From assembly GCF_900104575.1 (NCBI RefSeq), contig NZ_LT629731.1:508189-572188 (forward strand): 64,000 bases of DNA, written 5' to 3'. Every line of letters starts with the position of its first letter. Within the stretch, counting starts at the first letter, position 1. The stretch is from Bacillus tuaregi. GTDB taxonomy: Bacteria > Bacillota > Bacilli > Bacillales > Cytobacillaceae. The notes beneath the pieces were generated by a model. It did not search any database, had not been told where the DNA came from, and saw only the letters and a program-made list of their open reading frames with translations. Below are positions 7,373 through 16,755 of this stretch, in pieces. A program made the translations under genes and the position numbers.

Positions 7373-9448
7373 ATGAGGTTAGTTGTACTATTGTTATTTA
7401 GTATGCTGGCATTCTTTCCAACAGGAGCATTTGCAGATGATTTTGATGCCCAGACCATCCTAGAAGGCGATACGGAAGTAGTTGGTTTTGAATCGGCAAG
7501 TGACATGATATGGTTAAAGGTTGATGTGGACGAGGACCAAGGTTTACTGCTGGATTTCACGGATGTACCAAGAGATTTGGTGTACAATGTGTATCTATAT
7601 GATGGAAATCCATATGATGGTCATATACTGACATATGATTATTATTTTTCCGGCAATCAGTTTCTCGCCTATAAAGTCGATCATGCAGGTTCTTATTATG
7701 TGAAAATGGAACCAGAGGAGTTTGCGTCAGGTGAATTTGATGTTACTTATACAACGACAGAGCCAGACCAAAATGAACCAAATGATGTGTACACAAAAGC
7801 GATAGTGTTGGATGAAAATGAAACTGAAACGTTAACCTTGAATGCTCCAAACGATGTCGATTGGTTCAAGGTTCAGGTGGAACAGGACCAAGGGATACTG
7901 CTTGATTTTACAGGAGTACCAGATGATTTAGTCTACAATGTGACTTTATTTGAGGAGGAAGCATTGCAAGGTGTTGAGGATCCAGATGATGCTGAATACT
8001 TAGTCTCTGATTATTATTTTACCGGCAACCAATTTTGGAATCATAAGGTTCTGAAAACGGGTGCGTATTATATTCGAATCGATGTTGGGGATGATAATTG
8101 GTATTCTGAGGATTATTCAACCGAGCCTTTTAACATTAAATTTACAACCAGTATAGGTGAAGGCGATCAAAATGATGACTATACCCAGGCGCTTGAATTG
8201 AAGACTAAAGAAACCTTTACCCTCAATTCACCGAATGATATTGATTGGTTCAAAATACAGGTGAATCAGGATCAAGCCATGGTACTAAATGTAGCGGATG
8301 TACCAAATGGAATGGAATATGACTTCACTCTGTATGACGGCAAGGAGCTTGAAAAAGCAGGCGATCCTGAGCGTGTTCAATATTTAACCACTGAATATTA
8401 TCTTACAGGAGAGCAAACCTTAACACACAAGGTTCTGAAAACAGGTACGTATTATATAAAAATAAACCCATCTGATGAAAGCACCTATTCCACTTCATTT
8501 TCAACAGAAGTGATCACATTAAATTTAACGACCAATACCCCTGATGCAAATGAACAAAATGACAGCTACAAACAAGCGACCCTTTTGGAGGGTCAGGATA
8601 CCATGTCATTAAATGCTTGGAACGATATAGACTGGTTTAAGGTGGCTGTTGAGAAGGAAAAGCAGCTCAAGCTAGGCTTCTCCGAGGTTCCAGCGGGAGT
8701 TTCATTTAGTGTATATGTCTATAAAGGTTCTGAGCTGGAAAAATTTGAAGACCCTGAACGCGTTGAAGTGATTTTTAGGGAATATTATATTGATGAAGAT
8801 ATGGATTTTACGATTGATGTTCCTGAGAGCGGTGAATACTATATTCTTATTACTTCAGATAATGAAATTTATGAAACAACTGTCCCTTGGACTACCGCTT
8901 GGAGAATAAAGGATTTAAATAAGGCTCCTATGACAAATTTCACTGATGTAGCGGCAAAATATCAGGATGCGGTTGATTTTATGGTGTTAAAAGGAAACCA
9001 AGGATTTTCTGAAACGTTATTTGGAACCTATGATAATATTAAACGGGTGGACGCGGCTATCATGCTTGTCAGGGTGCTTGGTCTTGATATCGAATCTGCA
9101 CCTGACTCTGGATTTACGGATGTACCAGGCCGTGCCGTCAAATACATCAATGCACTGAAACAAGCAGGAATCACAAGTGGAAAAACGGCGACAACGTTCG
9201 ATTCTCAAAGCTCCATTACACGTGGCGAACTGGCCATTTGGATTCAAAGAGGCTTTGACCTTCAAGCGAATAATAAGGCTCTAGCCTTCACAGATGTGGC
9301 AGACCGTTATAAGGAAGCAGTAGAAGCCTTAGTCAGCAATAGCATCACAAGTGGAACCTCCCAAACAACCTTTGGTACCACCGACTTTGCCAAACGTGGA
9401 GACTATGCAATATTCCTGCTACGCTCTGATATGGCCATGACAAAATAA
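7373..9448 (+). CDS. SLH-anchored surface protein with four acidic beta-type repeats
   Basis: A 691-residue exported protein. The signal peptide ends near GAFA-DD (about 22). Four repeats of roughly 125 residues follow to about 515, most carrying N(E/A)xND-Y-A at their start and the motif PNDxDWFKxQVxQDQ. They resemble prepeptidase C-terminal (PPC-like) beta domains; that family call is moderate. The repeats are very acidic. The C-terminus (about 525-691) has three SLH segments, each beginning FTDV. No catalytic motif is visible, so an adhesive or structural role is likely. The start follows AGGAGGG, and a strong terminator follows the stop. Confidence 0.85.
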   Translation: MRLVVLLLFSMLAFFPTGAFADDFDAQTILEGDTEVVGFESASDMIWLKVDVDEDQGLLLDFTDVPRDLVYNVYLYDGNPYDGHILTYDYYFSGNQFLAYKVDHAGSYYVKMEPEEFASGEFDVTYTTTEPDQNEPNDVYTKAIVLDENETETLTLNAPNDVDWFKVQVEQDQGILLDFTGVPDDLVYNVTLFEEEALQGVEDPDDAEYLVSDYYFTGNQFWNHKVLKTGAYYIRIDVGDDNWYSEDYSTEPFNIKFTTSIGEGDQNDDYTQALELKTKETFTLNSPNDIDWFKIQVNQDQAMVLNVADVPNGMEYDFTLYDGKELEKAGDPERVQYLTTEYYLTGEQTLTHKVLKTGTYYIKINPSDESTYSTSFSTEVITLNLTTNTPDANEQNDSYKQATLLEGQDTMSLNAWNDIDWFKVAVEKEKQLKLGFSEVPAGVSFSVYVYKGSELEKFEDPERVEVIFREYYIDEDMDFTIDVPESGEYYILITSDNEIYETTVPWTTAWRIKDLNKAPMTNFTDVAAKYQDAVDFMVLKGNQGFSETLFGTYDNIKRVDAAIMLVRVLGLDIESAPDSGFTDVPGRAVKYINALKQAGITSGKTATTFDSQSSITRGELAIWIQRGFDLQANNKALAFTDVADRYKEAVEALVSNSITSGTSQTTFGTTDFAKRGDYAIFLLRSDMAMTK

Positions 9449-9492
9449 CCGTGACCCTTGTGAAAACAACATAACTGTATTCAATGTGAATA

Positions 9493-9541
9493 AAGGACAA
9501 GCCTTGGTAGTAAATCACTCAACCAAGACTTGTCCTTTTCA
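9493..9541 (+). terminator. Rho-independent terminator after the SLH repeat protein
   Basis: AAGGACAAG-CTTGGT / ACCAAG-CTTGTCCTTTT, a long nearly perfect hairpin with a short T run. Confidence 0.75.
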
Positions 9542-9545
9542 TTAA

Positions 9546-9680
9546 TCAAATTCGTCCGTCGAATTTGCGTCCGGATTTTTATCGAGCTCGCTCGATAAAT
9601 TACCTTTAAAAAATCGCAAGACTCGCCGGAGGCTTAACTTCATTCAGCAGAAGTGGAGGACTTCTGCTGAATGAAGTTAA
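9546..9680 (-). repeat. Structured repeat, copy 2 (shortest interior)
   Basis: Reverse-strand copy of the element at 1715-1903. It has the same terminal hairpin, ATCGAGCTCG palindrome, TTGCGATTTTTTAAA block and TTAACTTCATTCAGC inverted repeats. The interior between the inverted arms is reduced to a mini-hairpin around AGTCCTCCACTT, so this copy is about 90 bases shorter than copy 3. Confidence 0.75.
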
Positions 9681-9707
9681 AACAGATGACTAGGCTCTGG
9701 GGTACCG

Positions 9708-9800
9708 CGTTAAAGCATTGGGGGACAGTCCCCCGATGCTTTAGAGAGATGCAACGTTAACGCAGCGGGGGACTGACCCCCGCTGCGTTAGTGTGGTAAA
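9708..9800. repeat. REP palindrome pair 1
   Basis: Two units: GGGGGACAGTCCCCC flanked by AAAGCATT / GATGCTTT, and GGGGGACTGACCCCC flanked by ACGCAGC / GCTGCGTT. This is the first of the sixteen loci of this family in the window. Confidence 0.85.
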
Positions 9801-9813
9801 ATGATCTTCTTTT

Positions 9814-11376
9814 TTAGCTGAATTCATAGATGGTGGTTTTGTTTTTGCCTTCTCGTTTGGATTGGTAGAGGGCTTTGTCAGCTCTTTTAATAATGTCCTC
9901 TGGGAACTTGTCTTCTTTTTGAAAGGTGGAGATGCCTAGTGAGATCGTGATCGGGTAGCCGGCCGGACTAGGTGTGTAGGCTAGCCTAAGGCGCAGGCGC
10001 TCTGCCAATGCGTAGGCATCCTCAACATCTTTATTCCTTAGTAAGATGGCAAATTCCTCTCCGCCATAGCGGTAGCAGAAATCTTCCTTTCTAGACACGT
10101 CTTCCATAATGGAAGCAATAAATCGCAAAACATCATCACCGACTAAATGTCCCTGCTCATCATTAACTATTTTAAAGTTATCAATATCAATCATTATCAA
10201 TGAAAATGGTGTTCTTCGTAAAATCAAATCGTTAATTTCTAAATCAAAGGACCTGCGATTGGCTAATCCGGTGAGACCATCCTGCTGAATCTGTTTATTT
10301 AATAATTGGAAATGCTTCTGGATATGCTGGTACAGCTGCTTAACTTCATATATGTAGGATTTGATTTCCAAATGCGGAAACAAATGATCTGGTTTGTTCG
10401 AGTAAATGGCCTCCTCTGAGTACCTCGCTAATCGATTAATAGGCTTCGCCAGGTGATTAGTAAACAGCCATGCAAGCAAATAGATTAACAATAGGAGTGG
10501 AAGTGAACGAATAATAATTTCTTCCGTTAGGCTTTGTAAAGGTTTATTAATGACAGAGGTAGGTGTTTGAGCCACAATGCCCCACCCTGTCTGCTCGACA
10601 TAAGCATAACCTGAAAAATATTCCATCCCTTTACTATTGATAATTTCAGCAGAGCCGCTTTTTCCTTGAAGGACTTCTTTTACAAGTGGATGATTTGCCA
10701 CGGAATCATTTACACGGCTTACATCAGGATGATAGATAATCGTCCCAGAGCAGTCAACAACAAAAACAGAGGATTCATCATGAAACTCGTGGTGATTCAG
10801 AATCCGCTTCAACGAGCTATCGCTTTCTAAGTAGATGGTTCCGTCGACAACGCCTTTATAGGTGCCATTCTGATCAAATATTGGATAGGAGATTAGGACA
10901 ACGAGATTTCCGGATTGTGCGATATAGGGGTCAGAGACAAAGGGCTCCTGTTTTTTTAATGCTTGCTTCATCAAATCTGTTGTGATTTGGACACCAGGCC
11001 GCATGCTACCTTTTTTATTAGAGATTGCCTGTGGGGTCATTAATTGAACCACGCCGTTCTCATCGGTAGTAAAAATGGAGTTGAAATAACCGGCATTGGC
11101 TTCCATCCAGCTATCCAAATCAGCTTGACTGATTTCCTGTCTACCAAGGATGTGGGCTAATGTCTCGAGGTTTTGCTGCATGTTGAAAAATAAATCACTC
11201 GTACTCAGAGCCACTTTTTTCGCATAACGATAATTATTCTCGAGGTAATTCTCTGTTAAGGTGTCTCGTAAGGCTTCGACAGACAAATACCAGTTTACAA
11301 TAGTCGTACTGCACACAATAAAGATAGCCAACAAACTGATGGCAAATTTTAGCTTAATCCCCTTTTTTATCGACAT
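9814..11376 (-). CDS. Membrane diguanylate cyclase with Cache sensor (GGDEF)
   Basis: A 520-residue sensor enzyme that makes c-di-GMP from GTP. The first membrane segment is at about 10-30, an extracellular Cache-type sensor domain fills about 35-300, and a second membrane segment lies near 305-325. The GGDEF domain is C-terminal, with the active site GGEEF starting near residue 438. An RxxD inhibitory site (RKED) sits five residues before the YGGEEF core, so product inhibition is expected. I use the ATG at 11376, preceded by AAAGGGG; an in-frame ATG at 11439 lacks a comparable site. The HD-GYP enzyme at 1923 has the opposite activity. Confidence 0.92.
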   Translation of the reverse strand: MSIKKGIKLKFAISLLAIFIVCSTTIVNWYLSVEALRDTLTENYLENNYRYAKKVALSTSDLFFNMQQNLETLAHILGRQEISQADLDSWMEANAGYFNSIFTTDENGVVQLMTPQAISNKKGSMRPGVQITTDLMKQALKKQEPFVSDPYIAQSGNLVVLISYPIFDQNGTYKGVVDGTIYLESDSSLKRILNHHEFHDESSVFVVDCSGTIIYHPDVSRVNDSVANHPLVKEVLQGKSGSAEIINSKGMEYFSGYAYVEQTGWGIVAQTPTSVINKPLQSLTEEIIIRSLPLLLLIYLLAWLFTNHLAKPINRLARYSEEAIYSNKPDHLFPHLEIKSYIYEVKQLYQHIQKHFQLLNKQIQQDGLTGLANRRSFDLEINDLILRRTPFSLIMIDIDNFKIVNDEQGHLVGDDVLRFIASIMEDVSRKEDFCYRYGGEEFAILLRNKDVEDAYALAERLRLRLAYTPSPAGYPITISLGISTFQKEDKFPEDIIKRADKALYQSKREGKNKTTIYEFS

Positions 11377-11474
11377 ATATGTGTCCCCTTTCGCTGCCTT
11401 AAAACACCTATATAGTATAATTTTACCAGACATGAACATAGGTTAATAGTCATAATTGACTATATGAGAGATTT

Positions 11475-11699
11475 TTAACTTCATTCAGCAAATGCTTTTT
11501 GTACCGAAAGCTTGCGACAGGTACAGAAGTCCTCCACTTCTATAAGTGGGGGGATGAATGCAAATGGAAATTCGATTCAGTGGGGGACAAACCCCGGCTG
11601 AATGAAGTTAAGCCTCCGGCGAGTCTTGCGATTTTTTAAAGGTAATTTATCGAGTGAGCTCGATAAAAATCCGGACGCAAATTCGACGAGCGAATTTGA
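11475..11699 (+). repeat. Structured repeat, copy 3 (longest)
   Basis: The fullest copy. Between TTAACTTCATTCAGC and its inverted partner it carries two hairpins: TTGTACC / GGTACAG with the GAAAGCTTGCGAC loop, and CCTCCACTT / AAGTGGGGGG. The GTGGGGGACAAACCCC segment then leads into GGCTGAATGAAGTTAA, followed by the conserved TTGCGATTTTTTAAA block and the two 3' palindromes. This layout resembles the 3' region of IS605-type elements that encodes omega RNA. Confidence 0.75.
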
Positions 11700-12090
11700 C
11701 CAAATAAATCTTATGATATTTCTACTTGCAGCAGCATGGAACCTTCTTCAACCATTAGGCTAGGAGGGAGGGATGGGTTGTTTCTATATAGAAGAGAGCC
11801 GTTTTATATCACGATAAATGTTCTTTAATGTGTGTGGCTTAGTATGAGGAAACTTGCTGAATGCTTGTTACAAAGGGATTCTAACGATTAACATTGGTGT
11901 TTTATCAGTGACTATTTTAAAAAAATACCATTTGGATAAAATAGGAAAAAGTAACTCGAGCCTTAGTAGAATAGGGATTCTACATATAGATTATGGATAT
12001 TCATGGTTTGACATCCAATGACTAGTTGAACAGACGGAATCTACCAAAGACATGAGTCTTTTATCCTGTTATGATTGGTTCATAGCTTGA

Positions 12091-12118
12091 TTGACACACA
12101 GTGTTCACAACTTACAAG
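12091..12118 (+). promoter_or_regulatory. Possible promoter of the S-layer-type gene
   Basis: TTGACA at 12091-12096, a 16-base spacer and TACAAG at 12113-12118 (weak -10). The leader would be about 55 bases. A second TTGACA at 12008-12013 has no good -10. The rest of the gene-free stretch 11700-12090 shows nothing else I can name. Confidence 0.35.
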
Positions 12119-12179
12119 TTAATTAAGCTTTTAATCTACTAACAAAAAAACTAACAAACACATTGGAGGAATCATATAC

Positions 12180-14654
12180 ATGACTAAAAACTCAAAATCA
12201 ATGAAGAAATTCCTAGCAACTGCAACTGCAACAACAATCGTAGCGGGAGTCGTTGCTCCTATGGCATTGGCTGCTAACTTAACAGATATCGACGGACATC
12301 GTCATGAGGAAGCAATCAACGCTTTAGTTGAAAAAGGAATTATTTCTGGTTATGAGGACAATTCATTCCAGCCAAACAAGGTAATCACTCGTGCTGAAGG
12401 TGCGATCATGATTGCACGTGCACTTGGATTATTAGATGGTAAAGATATTCCGGAAAATAATTTCTCCGATGTTGGTGAAAATTCTAAAGCATATGAAGCA
12501 ATTGTAAAATTAGCTGATTTAAATATCGTAAGTGGTTTTGGAGATGGCGTATTTGCTCCAAATAAAGAAATTACTCGTGGCCAAATGGCCAAATATATTG
12601 CCAATGCCTATAAGCTTGAATTAGGTGACGGCAAAACAGCTTTCCCTGACGTAGCTGAAGATGCTCAACTTTCACAATATGTTGATGCGATTGCAGACGC
12701 AGGAATCGCTGGCGGTTATGAAAATGGAAACTTCGGTTATAATGACCATTTAAAACGCGGCGATTTTGCGAAAATGGTTTATAATGCGGAAAACCTTGAA
12801 AAAGTAGAAGTAACTCCTGCAGTAGAAAGCGTAAAAGCACTTAATGCGAAGCAAATCAAGGTTGAATTTAATACAGCACTGGCAAAAGACACGACAAAAG
12901 CACAATTAGAGACTGCTTTCTCCCTAGAAGGGAAGGAAATTGTAGCGGATACAACTGAACTTTCTGAAGATAGAAAAACTGTTATCTATACTTTAACCAA
13001 TACAGAGGTTGATAATGCAATTTTAACCATCCAACCTTTAAATACAGAGTTGACTGATGAAGACAATGAACCGATTCAAACAGAAAAGTATGTTTCATTA
13101 TTATCCTATGATGATGTAGTGGCTCCTTCCGTAACGGAAACAACATTCGATAACTATAATGAGGCTGGAACAACTGCAGATGCTACCATCTCATTTGACG
13201 AAGCTTTATCAACAGTAGGTACAGTTTCAATTAATGGCGTTGAAGTGGAGATGGATTTTGAAGCGGGTGCTAACTCGGTGAAGCTTGAAGCTTTAGAGGT
13301 TGGAAAAACCTATACGGTTGATATCGTAGGTGCGAAGGATATGGCAGCACCAGCGAACAAAGCTGAGCATTTAACATTATCATTCACAGTGTCTGAAAAA
13401 GAAGTGGATTCAACGATTCCAACGGTTTCAACTTCAACGAATGGAAATAAGCTAGCTCTTACGTTCTCTGAGGAAGTTTCAAAAGGAAAAGTAACCATTG
13501 GCGGTGTGGAAGTAGAAGCAGGTGATTTGACATCTACTGATGATAAAACTTTTGTCATTGATGTACAGAAAGCTAATGAAGGTGCGTTCTTTGCGAACAA
13601 TAAGAACTTCTTTACTGCTGAGGTTGTTGTAACTGGATTTACAGATGGTGAAAATGAAATGGAAGATGTGAAATTTAATTCTACTTTCACGGCTGATAAT
13701 ACAGCTGCAACATTAGCAGGTGCGACTGCATTAGAAAATGGAAAGCTAGTACTTGAATTCAATGAAGAAGTACAAGAGTCAACGATTGAAGAGTTAACGG
13801 TTAAAACGATCGATGGAATTTATCAAAGTGTGAATACTTTAGAGGTAACATCCGCTTTACACCCGGTTGTTAACGGTGAGAAGGTACTAAATAAATTAGA
13901 GCTTACGCTTGATGAAGAAACACAATTAGTAGTTGGTAAAAAGTATGTAATGGAAGTTGCTAAAGAGACAGTTTCAGATAAGTATGATAATACGAATGAT
14001 GATGCTATTAGCTTTAACGTTGTACGTCCAGCTGCCGCTGGTGCTGAAGCTGGTGAAGTCATCACAACAACGATTACGGAAGATAAAAATGTCATTGACA
14101 TTGTGTTTGCTAATACCGATAAAGATGGAATGAGTGATTCCGTTTTAGATGCGGCAAACTATACAATCGGTGGTAAAGTGTTACCAGCTAATACGGACAT
14201 TAAATTTGTTGATAATAAAAACAAAGTTCGTATTACATTACCAGAAGCGTTTGTTACAGTTAATGGCGAGTTTACATTTGTAGCTTCCAACTTAACAGAT
14301 GCATTTGGAAATACGCTTGCGAAAAATGCCAATAAAGCAGAGCTTTCATTAACCGAGAATGTGGCTCCTACAGCAACTGGATTAACTGTTAACGGAAGTA
14401 ATGAGGTTGTGGTAAGCTTCTCAGAAGCCATCCTATCCAATGATTTAGATGCAGATGAAAAGGAATTTGAAGGAATCACAGTTAAAGTTAATGGTACAAG
14501 TGTTACGGCTGACATGAAAGCTGAGGCTGGAAATTTAGTCATCGGTTTAGATGATGCCATCACGTTAACGGATAAAGTAACAGTTGAATTTGACAATGCA
14601 GAGCTAACGGATGCAAATGACAACCAAGTGAAGAATGTCATTGTAAATAACTAA
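12180..14654 (+). CDS. S-layer-type protein: three SLH domains plus Ig-like repeats
   Basis: An 824-residue exported protein, the best candidate here for the main S-layer protein. The signal peptide ends near residue 31 (APMALA-AN). Three SLH domains fill about 33-200 (ITRAE, ITRGQ, LKRGD motifs). The rest is a chain of beta-rich domains with recurring patterns such as ALNAKQIKVEFNTAL, KLALTFSEEV, KLVLEFNEEV and EVVVSFSEAI, typical of the Ig-like domains of Bacillaceae S-layer proteins. It has no Cys and is acidic with abundant Thr and Val, as expected for S-layer subunits. A strong ribosome site (GGAGG) precedes the ATG. It is monocistronic. Whether it forms the lattice cannot be decided from sequence. 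Confidence 0.9.
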   Translation: MTKNSKSMKKFLATATATTIVAGVVAPMALAANLTDIDGHRHEEAINALVEKGIISGYEDNSFQPNKVITRAEGAIMIARALGLLDGKDIPENNFSDVGENSKAYEAIVKLADLNIVSGFGDGVFAPNKEITRGQMAKYIANAYKLELGDGKTAFPDVAEDAQLSQYVDAIADAGIAGGYENGNFGYNDHLKRGDFAKMVYNAENLEKVEVTPAVESVKALNAKQIKVEFNTALAKDTTKAQLETAFSLEGKEIVADTTELSEDRKTVIYTLTNTEVDNAILTIQPLNTELTDEDNEPIQTEKYVSLLSYDDVVAPSVTETTFDNYNEAGTTADATISFDEALSTVGTVSINGVEVEMDFEAGANSVKLEALEVGKTYTVDIVGAKDMAAPANKAEHLTLSFTVSEKEVDSTIPTVSTSTNGNKLALTFSEEVSKGKVTIGGVEVEAGDLTSTDDKTFVIDVQKANEGAFFANNKNFFTAEVVVTGFTDGENEMEDVKFNSTFTADNTAATLAGATALENGKLVLEFNEEVQESTIEELTVKTIDGIYQSVNTLEVTSALHPVVNGEKVLNKLELTLDEETQLVVGKKYVMEVAKETVSDKYDNTNDDAISFNVVRPAAAGAEAGEVITTTITEDKNVIDIVFANTDKDGMSDSVLDAANYTIGGKVLPANTDIKFVDNKNKVRITLPEAFVTVNGEFTFVASNLTDAFGNTLAKNANKAELSLTENVAPTATGLTVNGSNEVVVSFSEAILSNDLDADEKEFEGITVKVNGTSVTADMKAEAGNLVIGLDDAITLTDKVTVEFDNAELTDANDNQVKNVIVNN

Positions 14655-14678
14655 TTTGATTCATACCGTTACAAAATA

Positions 14679-14740
14679 AGGGGACTGTCCTGCAGCGCTT
14701 TAAAGCACTGGGGGACAGTCCCCTATTCCTTTAAAGTAAT
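14679..14740. repeat. REP palindrome locus 2
   Basis: AGGGGACTGTCC pairs with GGGACAGTCCCCT across a GCGCTTTAAAGC centre. It lies 25 bases after the S-layer-type gene and could also end its transcript, though no T run follows. Confidence 0.8.
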
Positions 14741-14765
14741 AAAGCGAAGCTTCATGATCCAAATA

Positions 14766-15215
14766 TTATTGATTGTTTCCATATAGCTCTTTGTAGGCGA
14801 TGATTTTCAAGGCCATGAGCTCTTCTTCGCTGAATTCGCTTGAATACTGCTGGATGATTTCTTCCTGTGTTACCGTACCACTTTTTGCTTTTTGAACAAT
14901 ATCATTTAACTCTGTAATCCCGACTCGGTCAACGACGACTTTCGCTGCTTCTTCCTTTGTATCAAATGGAAGCTGCTCTGTAGTGGTTTGGTTTTGCAGG
15001 TATTGACGGGCTTCAGGGTTCGTTTCTACTTCTTTTATAAATGAAACAAGGTCTGGGTTACTTTTCACCATCTCTTTTACTTCATCCATTTTACCGGAGG
15101 ATTCCATTTTCTCGGTAACCTTCTCAATAGCATAATCCTTCCCAAAATGGTAAACACCAAAACCGACAGCCAGCACAATAACAACCGGAATTAAAATCCA
15201 CTTCACAAACTTCAT
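14766..15215 (-). CDS. Hypothetical membrane-anchored protein
   Basis: 149 residues. One N-terminal membrane segment (about 5-22, WILIPVVIVLAVGFGVYHF) is followed by a charged, helical, extracytoplasmic-type region with many Glu and Lys. Its last third (GTVTQEEIIQQYSSEFSEEE) looks like a helical bundle. I do not recognise a named family. It is a single gene facing the S-layer-type gene, with AAGGAG before the ATG. Confidence 0.75.
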   Translation of the reverse strand: MKFVKWILIPVVIVLAVGFGVYHFGKDYAIEKVTEKMESSGKMDEVKEMVKSNPDLVSFIKEVETNPEARQYLQNQTTTEQLPFDTKEEAAKVVVDRVGITELNDIVQKAKSGTVTQEEIIQQYSSEFSEEELMALKIIAYKELYGNNQ

Positions 15216-15330
15216 TTTGATTCTCCTTGTAGCATAATAGTTAATAGCTGAATTTCCGTTGATGTAGAAATCTAGGTTTCATTCTAACAAATAATGAAGA
15301 AAAAAGCTTTTTATATGACGAATCATTTAA

Positions 15331-15378
15331 CGCATTAAAGCGGCGGGGGACTGTCCCCCGCCGCTTTAAATTGGTAAA
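15331..15378. repeat. REP palindrome locus 3
   Basis: A perfect 35-base palindrome (15335-15369) made of TTAAAGCGGC, GGGGGAC, a central T and the mirror half. Confidence 0.9.
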
Positions 15379-15420
15379 GGAATCTGGATGGGAAATAAAT
15401 GAAAACCAAAAGGAAAATAA

Positions 15421-15429
15421 TGTTAAAAT
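15421..15429 (+). promoter_or_regulatory. Possible extended -10 promoter element
   Basis: TGTTAAAAT (TGn plus TAAAAT), about 100 bases upstream of the SLH gene at 15532. No clear -35 is seen. Confidence 0.3.
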
Positions 15430-15531
15430 ATAAATAATGCCGTAGAAAGGTGATTTTGATATTGTTTTCTATTATATAATGGACTTGAAGGATATTTTTT
15501 CCTTTGATTAAGAAAGGGGGAAGGGTGGAAG

Positions 15532-16611
15532 TTGAAGAAAGCTAGTTTCCTAGTTTTATTGGCTGTTTTGGTATTCAGTGGTTTTGGAGGCAGTGCTTTC
15601 GGTGCTGGCGCTACATTCTCGGACCTCACGGAAGAGCATCGATTTTTTGATGAAATGGTGTATTTAGAAGAAGAGGGAATAATTACTGGTTTTCCTGATG
15701 GTACATTTCGACCGGAGGGAGTGGTGACAAGAGGTGCTGTTGCCATTATGATTGGGAGAGCACTGGATTTAAACGGCGAACAGCGTGCAACGAAGTTCAC
15801 AGATGTTGGACCAGGACAGGCTGCCAGCGGCTATATTGCGTCAGCGGTTGAAAAGGGTATCATTCAAGGCTATCCAGATGGAACCTACAAACCAAATGAA
15901 ACGGTTACGAGAGGACAAATGGCGATTTTCTTATCAAGGGCTTTTGAGCTTACTGTTGAAGTCGATGCTCCTTTTAAGGATATTTCACCTTCCATGATCA
16001 GCTACCCCTATATTAAAAGAATTATCGCCGAAAACCTGACACAGGGCTATCCAGACAATACGTTCCGTCCGAATGACAAAGTAACAAGAGCCCAATTTTC
16101 TGCATTCCTAGCGCGGGCACTAAACGATGATTTTAAGGTTGAGTTGCCTGTTTCATACGTCAAGGATATCGATAATATCTATTATTATCACTCCAGTGAA
16201 AATGGAGAATTCTCCTATGTTTATGCGGATGAAGAGTATCCAGACTGGAATCTTTGGAATGTGAATGATGAATTTGGCGGCTCCTATCAAATGGTTGAAA
16301 GACAGGATGAGGAGGGCTATAAAGTTGGTGCTCCTTACTCTGAATATCAGTTAGTGCTTGCGAAGCCTGTCGAGATTGGAACGGTATGGGATATTGAATA
16401 TGGAGATGAAATCCTGGCAAGCTACGTTATTACATCTACAGGTCTGACCCTGACCACCCCGGCCGGAACCTTTACAGATGTAGTAGAAGTGAAGGACAAA
16501 ACAGGCCTGGTGACCTATTTCGCGCCAAATCTCGGAATGATTAAGGCAGTAAACGGCGAAGAAACCTTACTTGAACTAACAAGAATTATTGTTCCATTTG
16601 TAGAGCAATAA
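15532..16611 (+). CDS. SLH-anchored protein with C-terminal domain of unknown function
   Basis: 359 residues starting with TTG, behind GAAAGGGGG and AGGGTGG. The signal peptide ends near SAFGAG (about 24). Three SLH domains occupy about 29-205 (VTRGA, VTRGQ, VTRAQ). The C-terminal part (about 210-355) is a beta-rich module with aromatic acidic segments and a TYFAPNLGMIKAVNG ending, like uncharacterised modules on Bacillus lipoproteins. No catalytic residues are evident. It sits among other SLH genes but is flanked by repeats rather than joined to an operon. Confidence 0.85.
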   Translation: MKKASFLVLLAVLVFSGFGGSAFGAGATFSDLTEEHRFFDEMVYLEEEGIITGFPDGTFRPEGVVTRGAVAIMIGRALDLNGEQRATKFTDVGPGQAASGYIASAVEKGIIQGYPDGTYKPNETVTRGQMAIFLSRAFELTVEVDAPFKDISPSMISYPYIKRIIAENLTQGYPDNTFRPNDKVTRAQFSAFLARALNDDFKVELPVSYVKDIDNIYYYHSSENGEFSYVYADEEYPDWNLWNVNDEFGGSYQMVERQDEEGYKVGAPYSEYQLVLAKPVEIGTVWDIEYGDEILASYVITSTGLTLTTPAGTFTDVVEVKDKTGLVTYFAPNLGMIKAVNGEETLLELTRIIVPFVEQ

Positions 16612-16639
16612 CATTGGCTTAACTAATAAAGTGAAAAAA

Positions 16640-16704
16640 AGGGACAGTCCCCTCAGCGCGTTAAAGCGCTGGGGGACTGTCCCCCACTGCTTTAAAGGGG
16701 TAAA
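16640..16704. repeat. REP palindrome locus 4
   Basis: AGGGACAGTCCCCT followed by GCGTTAAAGCGC and GGGGGACTGTCCCCC, two head-to-head units in one long hairpin. Confidence 0.85.
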
Positions 16705-16755
16705 ATCCATTCTCATTCAAAGCAGTATCCTCTTTATTCTCTTTTTCACAGTACC

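Noticed and set aside
13310-14641. Minus-strand ORFs rich in Ser, Val and Thr
   Set aside because: They are antisense shadows of the S-layer-type gene with its biased codon use.
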